Notes under the pieces: model-generated
What the model was told of the DNA's origin: nothing
Databases searched by the model: none
The model's input: the letters and a program-made list of their open reading frames with translations, nothing else
Translations under genes and position numbers: made by a program
Shown here: piece by piece, positions 1-7,053 of the stretch
Numbering within the stretch: position 1 is the first letter of the stretch
Layout of the letters: every line of letters begins with the position of its first letter
DNA from: Polaribacter sp. HaHaR_3_91
Lineage (GTDB): Bacteria > Bacteroidota > Bacteroidia > Flavobacteriales > Flavobacteriaceae
Reading direction: 5' to 3'
DNA length: 64,000 nucleotides
NCBI RefSeq assembly: GCF_019278525.1
Contig: NZ_CP058986.1
Span: 2,204,001-2,268,000, forward strand

Positions 1-724
1 TGTATCCTAATTTTTGAAAATTATCTCCTGTAGCTGTTGGATAAAATTCATCCGTATATCTACCAACAAAATTAGGAATCACGTTTTGTAACATCGCATT
101 CATACTCACAATCACATCCATGGTAGCTATTCTCCCTTTTGTAAGTCCTCTTGTAATTTCTTCCGAAGGAGCTAAAAAAGAAATCGTTGCAGGGTTTTTG
201 GTTCCCTCTACGCTAAAAATAGTTCTCTGATCGTGTAGGTTAAAACAAAACTGCGGATTGAAATCTTCTAAAATACTGCGTAAAAGTTTACTTTCCTTTG
301 CTTCTCTATTTACTGCATCTCTATTAAGATCTACATTATTAGCATTAACTCTAGTGTATGCTAATGCACCATCTGGATTTAACATTGGTATAAAAACCAA
401 CGTACATTCTTCTAGTATTTTATGAAAAGTACGCTCAGATGAATTTAAGATACAGTTAAAAAGATCAAATAATGCTCTTGTACCTGTGCTTTCGTTTCCG
501 TGCATTTGAGACCATAATAATATTTTTTTAGAACCCGTACCAATTTTTAATTGATGAATAGGTCTGTCTTCTTCGGATGTACCAATTAGAGAAACTTCAA
601 ATTTTGAATCGTATTTAGAAAACAAGTTTTCGATGTCTTTATAGGTAATCCATTTTCCTTGTAGTGTGTTTTCTTTTTCTGCGGAATAAATATTTTCTAA
701 AAAATCGATTGGTAAAGTATTCAT
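1..724 (-). CDS. M14 family zinc carboxypeptidase (3' part outside window)
   Basis: Translating the minus strand from the ATG at 724 gives an open frame to the window edge, so about 241 N-terminal residues are present and the C-terminus is missing. It begins MNTLPIDFLENIYSAE and carries the M14 zinc carboxypeptidase signatures in order: HGNEST (zinc ligands H and E), NPDG, the DLNRD arginine motif, and NLHDQ with the third zinc ligand His. No signal peptide is seen, so a cytoplasmic peptidase of the flavobacterial M14 type is likely. The substrate is unknown; members of the family trim C-terminal residues from peptides or cleave cell-wall peptides. Upstream lies a long gap shared with the divergent XRE gene. 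The family call is firm; the specificity is not. Confidence 0.88.
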   Translation of the reverse strand, partial: MNTLPIDFLENIYSAEKENTLQGKWITYKDIENLFSKYDSKFEVSLIGTSEEDRPIHQLKIGTGSKKILLWSQMHGNESTGTRALFDLFNCILNSSERTFHKILEECTLVFIPMLNPDGALAYTRVNANNVDLNRDAVNREAKESKLLRSILEDFNPQFCFNLHDQRTIFSVEGTKNPATISFLAPSEEITRGLTKGRIATMDVIVSMNAMLQNVIPNFVGRYTDEFYPTATGDNFQKLGY

Positions 725-1146
725 GGTATGCTGATATTTTTTTCAAAAATAAAGAATTTTTAAAAGTTAACTATCATTTAAATTTAATCATATCCATAAT
801 TATTTATAAAAAAAGAAGGTTTAAGGATTACATGAATTGTCGTTTTAAAATATTTTTTTATTAAGTAATTGATGATCATTTATGCATTTACAATTGTTAA
901 TAGTTTACAAGTTACAATTGTAAATTCATTACTTGTTACAAATGTAAATTGAGTTTCGGGACACGTATGTTACTTTTGTAAATTGCATTATGTAATCAGT
1001 ACTATTCGTGTTGTTCTCAAGTAAAACTAGATAGCAAAATTCTATATGTTAAATTTAAAATACTATAATTAAGGTATTTATATGATTTACATAAAGTTTT
1101 ACTTTACTATAAATATCGCTATTTAAACTGTTTACAATTATATCTT
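725..1146. other. Long divergent intergenic region
   Basis: This AT-rich gap lies between the divergent M14 peptidase and XRE regulator genes. Short frames here have no family features and look like chance. The notable content is a series of TTACAATTGTAA-like palindromes at 887-981, annotated separately. Nothing else recognisable is seen. Confidence 0.6.
887..981. promoter_or_regulatory. Ladder of four TTACAATTGTAA-type palindromes (putative operators)
   Basis: Four related 12-bp sites occur: TTACAATTGTTA around 888-899, a perfect palindrome TTACAATTGTAA at 912-923, TTACAAATGTAA at 936-947 and TTACTTTTGTAA at 970-981. The first three are 24 bp apart and the fourth starts 34 bp after the third. 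The regular spacing and dyad symmetry suggest binding sites for a dimeric regulator. The nearest candidate is the XRE protein encoded from 1197. That link is an inference; the sites are directly visible. Confidence 0.5.
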
Positions 1147-1176
1147 TTGCTGCTATCATTAGATTGTATACATTTG
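1147..1176 (+). promoter_or_regulatory. Bacteroidota-type promoter for the XRE gene
   Basis: TTG at 1147-1149 is followed after 19 bases by TACATTTG at 1169-1176. This matches the Bacteroidota sigma-ABfr consensus (TTG, 17-23 bases, TAnnTTTG). It lies 20 bases before the ATG at 1197, giving a short leader. Confidence 0.65.
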
Positions 1177-1196
1177 TATAAAGAAACGTTATTACA

Positions 1197-1550
1197 ATGG
1201 TAAACATATCTGAATTTACTACACGATTAAAACAAGTGATGGAATTTCACCAGTTATCTGCCTCTATGTTTGCAGATAAAGTTGGTGTACAGCGTTCCAG
1301 TATTTCCCATATCCTATCCGGAAGAAATAAACCAAGTTTAGATTTTATTCTAAAAGTAACTACAGAATTTAATGATGTAGATATGTATTGGTTGTTAAAC
1401 GGAAAAGGTAGTTTTCCTATAAATGCAGAACCGAAGGCAACTACTGCTCCAACTTTTTTTAATGATACTTCATCTGAAACAGTTGGAAAAAAAATACAGC
1501 GTATTGTCGTTTTTTATTCTGATGGTACTTTTGATGAATATCAGAAATGA
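1197..1550 (+). CDS. XRE-family HTH transcriptional regulator
   Basis: This 117-residue protein has a Cro/CI-type helix-turn-helix at about residues 7-65, including ASMFADKVGVQRSSISHILSGR and the typical PSLDFILKV helix. It ends with a short tail, KKIQRIVVFYSDGTFDEYQK, seen in many flavobacterial XRE proteins. It probably binds DNA as a dimer; the palindromes at 887-981 are candidate sites. The HipA-like kinase gene follows 77 bp downstream on the same strand. That order (HTH protein then HipA-type kinase) resembles hipBA toxin-antitoxin loci, so this could act as a HipB-like partner. The family is certain, the partner role is an inference, and the gap is wide enough for separate transcription. 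Confidence 0.85.
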   Translation: MVNISEFTTRLKQVMEFHQLSASMFADKVGVQRSSISHILSGRNKPSLDFILKVTTEFNDVDMYWLLNGKGSFPINAEPKATTAPTFFNDTSSETVGKKIQRIVVFYSDGTFDEYQK

Positions 1551-1627
1551 TAAAATAAACACAGATTGTTTAAAACAAATTTTCCTTATTAAACTTCAAG
1601 TTATAGAATTAGTATAATTTAGTATTT

Positions 1628-2407
1628 ATGAATACAATTGATATTAGAACCGTAAATGTTGTACAATATTTACAACCTTTAAGAGAAGGCGGATCTTTGC
1701 CTGCAATCGTAAAAGCAGATGATGGTTTTTTATATGTACTTAAGTTTAGAGGTGCAGGCCAAGGTAAAAAAGCATTAATCTCAGAATTTATTGGAGGAGA
1801 ACTTGCTAGAGCAATTGGCTTACATGTACCAGAATTGGTTTTTATGAATTTAGATGATTCTTTTAGTAAAACAGAACCAGATGAAGAAATTCAGGATTTA
1901 TTAAAATTTAGTGTAGGTTTAAATTTAGGATTACATTTCTTATCGAGCGCAATTACGTATGATCCTTTGGTTTCTACTGTAGATACATTAACAGCTTCTA
2001 AAGTTGTTATTTTAGATAGTTTAATTAGTAATATAGATAGGACTGCAAAAAACACCAATCTTTTAAATTGGAATAATGAACTTTGGGTTATTGATAATGG
2101 AGCTAGTTTTTATTTTCATCATAATTGGGCAACTTGGCAAAATCATTTAACAAGAACCTTTCCTTTAATTAAAGATCATGTGCTTTTACCTAAAGCAACA
2201 AATTTACAAGAAGCTTCATCAGCAATTAAAAAAGTGATAAATGCAGATGTAATACATGAAATTGTTGCAAACATTCCAGAAGATTGGTTATTAAATGAAG
2301 GAGAAGTTTTAACGTCAAATGAAATTAGAGCAGCGTATATTCAATTTTTAAACGCAAAACTTTCTATGATTGATCAATTAGTTAAAGAAGCGGAAGATGC
2401 AAGATAA
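1628..2407 (+). CDS. HipA-like kinase (HipA_2 type)
   Basis: This 259-residue protein looks like the stand-alone HipA-fold kinase family (HipA_2). Visible kinase elements are a nucleotide-binding N-lobe with YVLKF (probable ATP-contacting Lys), an SNIDRTAKNTNLL catalytic loop (Asp and Asn positions) and VIDNGASF in place of the DFG metal-binding motif. All key residues are present, so it is probably active. HipA proper phosphorylates glutamyl-tRNA synthetase; the target here is unknown. Its 3' end overlaps the DUF3037 gene by 11 bp, so the two are translationally coupled, a pairing common in Bacteroidota. An XRE gene lies upstream. Toxin activity is not shown by the sequence. Confidence 0.82.
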   Translation: MNTIDIRTVNVVQYLQPLREGGSLPAIVKADDGFLYVLKFRGAGQGKKALISEFIGGELARAIGLHVPELVFMNLDDSFSKTEPDEEIQDLLKFSVGLNLGLHFLSSAITYDPLVSTVDTLTASKVVILDSLISNIDRTAKNTNLLNWNNELWVIDNGASFYFHHNWATWQNHLTRTFPLIKDHVLLPKATNLQEASSAIKKVINADVIHEIVANIPEDWLLNEGEVLTSNEIRAAYIQFLNAKLSMIDQLVKEAEDAR

Positions 2408-2780
2408 AGTTACATTCGAATACGCCATTATTAGATTGGTACCAAAAGTAGAACGTGAAGAATTCTTTAACGTGGGCGTAATTCTGTTTTCGAAACGTAA
2501 AAAATTCTTAGGGATAAAATACAAGATAAATGAAGATAAACTAAAAGCACTAGCACCAGAATTAGAGTTAGATTTTTTAAATGATTATTTAAATGCTTGG
2601 AAATTAATTTGCGAAGGAAATGCTGCTGGTGGTAAAATTGGTGAATTTGAAATATCAGATCGCTTTAGATGGTTGGCGGCTTGTAGAAGCACCATTATAC
2701 AGAGTTCTAAAACGCATCCTGGTTTGTGCGAAAATCCTGAAGGAGAATTAAAGGATATTTTTGAAAAGTATGTTTTATAA
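2397..2780 (+). CDS. DUF3037 domain-containing protein
   Basis: This 127-residue protein matches the DUF3037 family: an N-terminal FEYAIIRLVPKVEREEFFNVGVILF segment and a central RFRWLAACRSTIIQSS motif, with no signal peptide or membrane helix. Its start overlaps the kinase gene by 11 bp. DUF3037 genes regularly follow HipA_2 kinase genes, so it probably works with the kinase as a regulator, substrate or inhibitor. The molecular function is unknown. The family and pairing are clear; the role is an inference. Confidence 0.82.
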   Translation: MQDKVTFEYAIIRLVPKVEREEFFNVGVILFSKRKKFLGIKYKINEDKLKALAPELELDFLNDYLNAWKLICEGNAAGGKIGEFEISDRFRWLAACRSTIIQSSKTHPGLCENPEGELKDIFEKYVL

Positions 2781-2796
2781 TTTTAATAAAAATTAA

Positions 2797-3630
2797 ATGG
2801 AGTTGTTAAAGACAATTTTAGAATTCGAACTTTTTAGTTTTGAAGAATACAGCCTAAAGTTAGGTGCTTTATTCCTAGTGTTACTAATTTACTTAGTAAC
2901 AAAAGTAGTTTTGTGGTTGTTAAAAAAATCTTTATTTAGAAATAAAAGTGTAGATGAGTTTAGTAAAGGAAATACTTATTCTTTATTTCAAATTATCAAA
3001 TATATAATTTGGGTTCTTTCATTTGGTTTTATGTTAGAGGCTTTAGGTATTGAAGTAACTCTTCTAATTGCAGGTTCTGCAGCATTATTAGTTGGAGTTG
3101 GACTTGGTTTGCAACAAACGTTCAATGATGTTATTTCTGGTATTATTTTACTTTCAGAAAGGTCTATTAGAGTTTCTGATGTTCTAGAAATTGATGGAGA
3201 TACTGTAAAAATACAAGAGATTGGTTTGCGAACATCAAAAGGATTAAATACAGACGATATTTCTATTATTATCCCCAACTCTTTAATCACTGCTAATAAA
3301 GTGATTAATTGGAGTCATCAAGCTAACTTGAATCGTTTTAGAATTGATATTAGAGTTTCTTACAATTGTGATGTAGAATTTGTAATTAAAATTCTAGAAG
3401 AAAGCGCTAGAGAACACGCGGAAGTTAGTATAAATAAAAAGGTAGAAGCAAGATTACTGAGTTTTGGAGAATCGTCTTTAAATTTTCAAGTATTGTTTTA
3501 TAGTAGTACCATTTTTAGATCCGATAGAATGAAAAGTGATATACGTAGAGTTATAAGGCGTAAATTTGTTGAAAATAATATTGCTATCCCTTTTCCACAA
3601 ATGGATATTCACATGAAACCAAGCAAATAA
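2797..3630 (+). CDS. Small-conductance mechanosensitive channel (MscS family)
   Basis: This 277-residue inner-membrane protein has three transmembrane segments: about residues 20-45, 64-88, and the glycine/alanine-rich pore helix LIAGSAALLVGVGLGLQQT at about 90-115. These are followed by the MscS beta domain (SERSIRVSDVLEIDGDTVKIQEIGLRTS) and the C-terminal alpha/beta domain. It would open under membrane tension to release solutes on osmotic downshock. The length is normal for MscS. It begins 16 bp after the DUF3037 gene on the same strand and may be read through from it, but no functional link is apparent. A second, larger MscS-type channel lies at 40442. Confidence 0.9.
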   Translation: MELLKTILEFELFSFEEYSLKLGALFLVLLIYLVTKVVLWLLKKSLFRNKSVDEFSKGNTYSLFQIIKYIIWVLSFGFMLEALGIEVTLLIAGSAALLVGVGLGLQQTFNDVISGIILLSERSIRVSDVLEIDGDTVKIQEIGLRTSKGLNTDDISIIIPNSLITANKVINWSHQANLNRFRIDIRVSYNCDVEFVIKILEESAREHAEVSINKKVEARLLSFGESSLNFQVLFYSSTIFRSDRMKSDIRRVIRRKFVENNIAIPFPQMDIHMKPSK

Positions 3631-3715
3631 CATTACTTAAAAAAAACACACAATTAACATTAAACTTTTAACTAACATTAAAGTCTATATAATAGATTTT
3701 TAAAATAAAACAATC

Positions 3716-4231
3716 ATGGCAAAAAGAAAGACACCAGCATCACTTCAAGTTAGAATTATTCACAGATATTTAGGTTATTTTTTATCCGGAATTATGTTTG
3801 TGTATGCTTTAAGCGGAATTATAATGGTGTACAGAAACACAGACTTCTTAAAAACCGAAGTTGTTACCGAGAAAAAATTAGCTCCAAACTTAAACGACCG
3901 TCAATTAAAGCCTATTTTTAAGAAAGGTGCAGAAGTGTTAAAAAAAGAAGGTGACGTTGTATATCTTAAAAATGGAAATTATAATAAAAAAACAGGTATT
4001 GCTATCATAAAAAAAATGGAGCTTCCTTTTATTCTTGATAAAATGGAACATCTTCATAAAGCAAACACTAACAGTCCGCTGTATTTTTTAAACATCTTTT
4101 TTGGGGCAGCTTTATTGTTTTTTGTTTTTTCTGCTTTTTGGATGTATACACCTAAAATGCCTGTATTTAAAAAAGGAATGTATTTTACGGCTGGCGGAAT
4201 TATCCTAACACTTATTTTATTGTTTATCTAA
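3716..4231 (+). CDS. PepSY-associated TM helix family membrane protein
   Basis: This 171-residue protein has an N-terminal helix at about 15-38 (RIIHRYLGYFLSGIMFVYALSGIIMVYRN), typical of PepSY_TM proteins. A periplasmic portion of about 75 residues follows, then two C-terminal helices (FFGAALLFFVFSAFWMY and GGIILTLILLFI). Such proteins occur near iron-uptake or reductase genes in Bacteroidota, but no such neighbour is present here. The conserved HRYLGY start supports the call. Function unknown. Confidence 0.7.
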   Translation: MAKRKTPASLQVRIIHRYLGYFLSGIMFVYALSGIIMVYRNTDFLKTEVVTEKKLAPNLNDRQLKPIFKKGAEVLKKEGDVVYLKNGNYNKKTGIAIIKKMELPFILDKMEHLHKANTNSPLYFLNIFFGAALLFFVFSAFWMYTPKMPVFKKGMYFTAGGIILTLILLFI

Positions 4232-4288
4232 ATTATTTAAGACAATACGAAATTTAAATAAAGTCTTATAGTTCACTATAATTTTTCT

Positions 4289-4330
4289 CCGCTAATAAGT
4301 ACATTGATTTTTTAATGTATTTATTAGCGG
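4289..4330. terminator. Bidirectional terminator hairpin
   Basis: A 17-bp stem with one G-T pair, CCGCTAATAAGTACATT at 4289-4305 with its complement at 4314-4330, encloses an 8-base T-rich loop. It sits between the convergent PepSY-type gene (ending 4231) and the ABC ATPase gene (ending 4350). Confidence 0.7.
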
Positions 4331-4349
4331 CTTTAAGTTAATACGTATC

Positions 4350-5012
4350 TTAATTCAAATTACGAATATATCCGTACGTTATCAACTCTTCATTTGTCTT
4401 AATTTCTTTTACAGAACCATCTTTAATAATTACTGTTCTAGTTGCAATATCTAAAATGTTTCGATAATCATGGTCTGTAATAATAAAAGCTTTGTATTTA
4501 GATTGTTCAATTATCAAATTCTTTATTTCTTCTTTATAAATAGGTGCAATTGCATTAAAAGGTTCATCCATTAAAATATATTTAGCGTTAGATAAAACGA
4601 TTAGAAATATTTCTACAACTCTCTTTTCTCCTCCAGCTAGTTGTTTGCTTTTCTTATTAAGAAGTGGTTTTATTAAATGATTATTAAATATTGTAGAAGC
4701 ATTTTCTTTATCGCAGAACAGTTTTATAATTGTGCTAATTTTGATGTGATTAGGGAGGAAATTTTCTTGAGGTAAATATTTTATTAAATTTAGGGTGTCT
4801 AGGATTCCTTTTATTAATTTACTATCTGCTCTTACAAATTTATGATCTGCTTTTATGGAACCAAAAATAATTTCTAATAATGTTGACTTCCCTACTCCAT
4901 TTCTACCAAGCAATCCAACAATTTCTCCTTTTTTACAGGTTATAAAAATATCCGTTAATATTTGTTTATTTCCGTATGTTTTTAAGACACTATCAACATG
5001 TAATTTCTTCAT
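4350..5012 (-). CDS. ABC transporter ATP-binding protein (LptB-like)
   Basis: This 220-residue ATPase has a Walker A GLLGRNGVGKST, Q-loop LPQENF, signature LAGGEKR, Walker B YILMDEPF and H-loop ITDHDYRNILDIATR. The LAGGEKR and ITDHDYRN forms resemble the LptB branch, yet no lpt genes are nearby. Its start overlaps the 3' end of the small membrane protein gene by 4 bp (ATGA), so the two are made together. It is probably the energising subunit of a small exporter or an ABC system of unknown cargo. Confidence 0.85.
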   Translation of the reverse strand: MKKLHVDSVLKTYGNKQILTDIFITCKKGEIVGLLGRNGVGKSTLLEIIFGSIKADHKFVRADSKLIKGILDTLNLIKYLPQENFLPNHIKISTIIKLFCDKENASTIFNNHLIKPLLNKKSKQLAGGEKRVVEIFLIVLSNAKYILMDEPFNAIAPIYKEEIKNLIIEQSKYKAFIITDHDYRNILDIATRTVIIKDGSVKEIKTNEELITYGYIRNLN

Positions 5013-5329
5013 AAAAAAACAATTAATATTGACAATATTAAACTAAAAATAAAATTACTAAACCATAATATATATTTACTTAACCCAAGGTTGTAATAAA
5101 AATAGTATTCATTTGGATTTTTTGTTTCGTAAATAATGTATTGAAAGAATAATGAAAAAACAAAACATGATCCAGCAGCGGCTTCAGAAGAAAAGATAGG
5201 GATTGTATCACCTGAATTTCCTAATAAAATTAAAATATATTTCTGAAGAAACCCAATTAAAATAGACATCAAAAATGTAGGAACTATTAGTTTTTTGTAA
5301 AATAACAGAAGTGAAGTAATGATTTTCAT
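5009..5329 (-). CDS. Small membrane protein, partner of LptB-like ATPase
   Basis: This 106-residue protein is very hydrophobic, with about three transmembrane segments: LIVPTFLMSILIGFLQKYIL, AAAGSCFVFSLFFQYII and ILWFSNFIFSLILSILIVFL. It matches no family I recognise. The 4-bp overlap with the ATPase gene makes it the likely membrane subunit of that ABC system. It is much shorter than a normal ABC permease, so it may oligomerise, or the permease may be encoded elsewhere. Confidence 0.65.
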   Translation of the reverse strand: MKIITSLLLFYKKLIVPTFLMSILIGFLQKYILILLGNSGDTIPIFSSEAAAGSCFVFSLFFQYIIYETKNPNEYYFYYNLGLSKYILWFSNFIFSLILSILIVFL

Positions 5330-5422
5330 AATTTTTTATTGAACTCAGATTGCATACAGTGACTATTAATAATTACTTTAAGTATTTTGCGTTTTAAAAT
5401 AAATAAAACAAAATCTTTATAA

Positions 5423-5734
5423 TTATTGTTCAATATCTTTAAGTCCCCAAGCATCTAAACTTCTTAGAATTGCTTCTAAAGATTGCCCTCTTTCTGTTAG
5501 CGTATACTCTACTTTTGGCGGAACAACAGGATATACTTTTCTTGAAATAAGCCCGTCTTTTTCTAACTCTCTTACCGTTTGTGTAAACATTTTGTTAGAA
5601 ATACCTATAATGTGTTTTTGCAACACTCCAGAACGCAAACCTCCTTCTAATAAATGGAATAAAATTAAAGGTTTCCATTTGGTACCTATTAAATTCATAG
5701 TATAATTTAACGGACATACATTTTTTTCTATCAA
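5423..5734 (-). CDS. HxlR-family transcriptional regulator
   Basis: This 103-residue winged-helix protein has the HxlR hallmarks: CPLNYTMNLIGTKWKPLILFHLLEGG near the start, then ISNKMFTQTVRELEKDGLISRKVYPVVPPKVEYTLTERG. No ATG is in frame upstream, so a TTG at 5734 is the probable start. It is divergent from the VOC protein gene, and the gap holds TTTAGGTAA direct repeats and an inverted repeat that could be its operators. HxlR proteins often sense redox or electrophile stress and control the adjacent gene, so it probably regulates the VOC gene and itself. Confidence 0.88.
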   Translation of the reverse strand: MIEKNVCPLNYTMNLIGTKWKPLILFHLLEGGLRSGVLQKHIIGISNKMFTQTVRELEKDGLISRKVYPVVPPKVEYTLTERGQSLEAILRSLDAWGLKDIEQ

Positions 5735-5774
5735 AATATTAAATTTAAAATGCTTATAATCATTAATTTACTCG

Positions 5775-5821
5775 TTTAGGTAACTATGCTACTTTTAGGT
5801 AAGTTATTGCCTATAAGGCAA
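5775..5821. promoter_or_regulatory. Putative HxlR operator in the hxlR-VOC divergent gap
   Basis: TTTAGGTAA occurs twice, at 5775-5783 and 5794-5802, 19 bp apart. TTGCC-TATAA-GGCAA at 5807-5821 is a perfect inverted repeat, and AGGTAA-GTTA-TTGCCT at 5797-5812 is a near-palindrome. The position between a divergent HxlR gene and its likely target makes these good operator candidates. Confidence 0.5.
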
Positions 5822-5855
5822 ATATAGATTAATTTTGAAGTCTAAATTAGAAATT

Positions 5856-6368
5856 ATGACTGAAAATAAAAATTACCCAAAATCATTCTCACATATTGGT
5901 CTTACCGTTCCTAACATTAAAGAAGCTGTAAAATTTTATTCAGAAGTAATGGGTTGGTATATTATTATGGAACCTTCTACAGTTAAAAAAGAAACAGAAA
6001 CTGCCATTGGTAAAATGTGTATTGATGTTTTTGGTGAAGATTGGACCGAATTTGAAATTGCACATTTATCTACTTCAGATGGTATTGGTGTTGAGTTGTT
6101 TTGTTTTCCGAACGGAATTAAAGAAGCACCAGAATTTAGTCCTTTTAATACAGGTCTTTTTCATTTTTGCATTCAAGATCCTAATATAGAAGAATTGATT
6201 GAAAAAATTGTTGCTTACGGAGGAAAACAAAGAATGCCAATTAGAGAGTATTATCCAAAAGACAAGCCATTTAAAATGTGTTATGTAGAAGATCCTTTCG
6301 GGATTGTTTTTGAAGTGTACACACATAGTTACGAGTTAACCTATTCTTCTGGAGCGTATGCAAAGTAA
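5856..6368 (+). CDS. VOC family protein (glyoxalase/dioxygenase fold)
   Basis: An ATG at 5856 gives a 170-residue protein; a TTG seven codons upstream is less likely. It has the vicinal oxygen chelate pattern: FSHIGLTVPNIKEAVKFYSEVMGW (metal ligand His in SHIG), GVELFCFPNG, LFHFCIQDPNIEELIEKIVAYGG and CYVEDPFGIVFEVYTHS (ligand Glu near the end). Two beta-alpha-beta modules are present. It is probably a lyase, dioxygenase or resistance protein of unknown substrate. It is divergent from an HxlR regulator, suggesting induction by a toxic compound or electrophile. Confidence 0.82.
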   Translation: MTENKNYPKSFSHIGLTVPNIKEAVKFYSEVMGWYIIMEPSTVKKETETAIGKMCIDVFGEDWTEFEIAHLSTSDGIGVELFCFPNGIKEAPEFSPFNTGLFHFCIQDPNIEELIEKIVAYGGKQRMPIREYYPKDKPFKMCYVEDPFGIVFEVYTHSYELTYSSGAYAK

Positions 6369-6380
6369 AGCGAACAGTTT

Positions 6381-6726
6381 TGTCATTACGAATGAGGTAC
6401 GAATGAAGTAATACCTATTTGGCCAAAGAGATTGCTTCGTTCCTCGCAATGACGATTCTACTGTCATTACGAGGACAATAGGACGAAGTAATCTGTTTAT
6501 TCTGAGTTACAAATTATGAGATTGCTTCGTAACCTCGCAATGACAAATGGACTGTCATTACGAGGACGATAGGACAAAGTAATCTGTTTGTTTTGAGTGA
6601 AACATTATGAGATTACTTCGCGTTATATGGCAATGACAAATCTACTGTCATTACGAGGACGATAGGACGAAGTAATCTGTTTATTCCGAGTTACAAATTA
6701 TGAAATTGCTCTCTTCTTCTCAATGA
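6381..6726. repeat. Palindromic repeat array, left block (4 units)
   Basis: Four units of about 85 bp each start with TGTCATTACGAGGAC and end with GATTGCTTCGTTCCTCGCAA-TGAC or variants, separated by about 9 bp. The arms are inverted copies (GTCATTACGAGGA against TCCTCGCAATGAC; CGAAGTAATCT against AGATTGCTTCG), so each unit folds into a long imperfect hairpin. The first and fourth units are the most decayed. The block abuts the stop codon of the GIY-YIG gene. Related sequences are widespread interspersed repeats in Bacteroidota. Confidence 0.9.
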
Positions 6727-6729
6727 TAA

Positions 6730-7026
6730 TTAAAACTGAAATAACCAACCATCAGACAAATCATTCCAATTAGGATTTTCTAAATTTACCATATCATTTT
6801 TACGTTTTCTATTTCCAGCTTTTAATTGTTTCTCTCTTGCTATAGCAGAATTTATATCATCATATTCTTCAAAATACACTAATTTATCACAATTGTATTT
6901 TGCTGTAAAACCTTTGTACTCTTTCGTTTTATGCTGATAAATTCTTTTTAATAAATTACTAGTGACTCCAATATATAGAACAGTATTATTTTTATTGGTT
7001 AAAAAGTAAATATGGTATTTTTTCAT
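6730..7026 (-). CDS. GIY-YIG nuclease family protein embedded in repeat array
   Basis: The preferred start is the ATG at 7026 (MKKYHIYFLTN), giving 98 residues. An in-frame ATG at 7059 lies inside the flanking palindrome and is less likely. The single-domain GIY-YIG nuclease features are complete: HIYFLTN and VLYIGVTSNLLKRIYQHK (the GIY and YIG elements plus the catalytic Arg), FTAKYNCDKLVYFEEY, and AIAREKQLKAGNRKRKNDMV with the metal-binding Glu, then the NPNWNDLS ending. No membrane or second domain is present. It sits between four palindrome units on one side and seven on the other. By analogy with RAYT/REP pairs it may act on the palindromes; that is an inference. Confidence 0.87.
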   Translation of the reverse strand: MKKYHIYFLTNKNNTVLYIGVTSNLLKRIYQHKTKEYKGFTAKYNCDKLVYFEEYDDINSAIAREKQLKAGNRKRKNDMVNLENPNWNDLSDGWLFQF

Positions 7027-7053
7027 GCTTTTTCCCTCTAAAATAAATAATTT

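Noticed and set aside
664..864. 66-codon plus-strand frame at the start of the M14 gene
   Set aside because: It overlaps the M14 reading frame on the other strand and encodes a Lys/Phe/Asn-rich string typical of translated AT-rich DNA.
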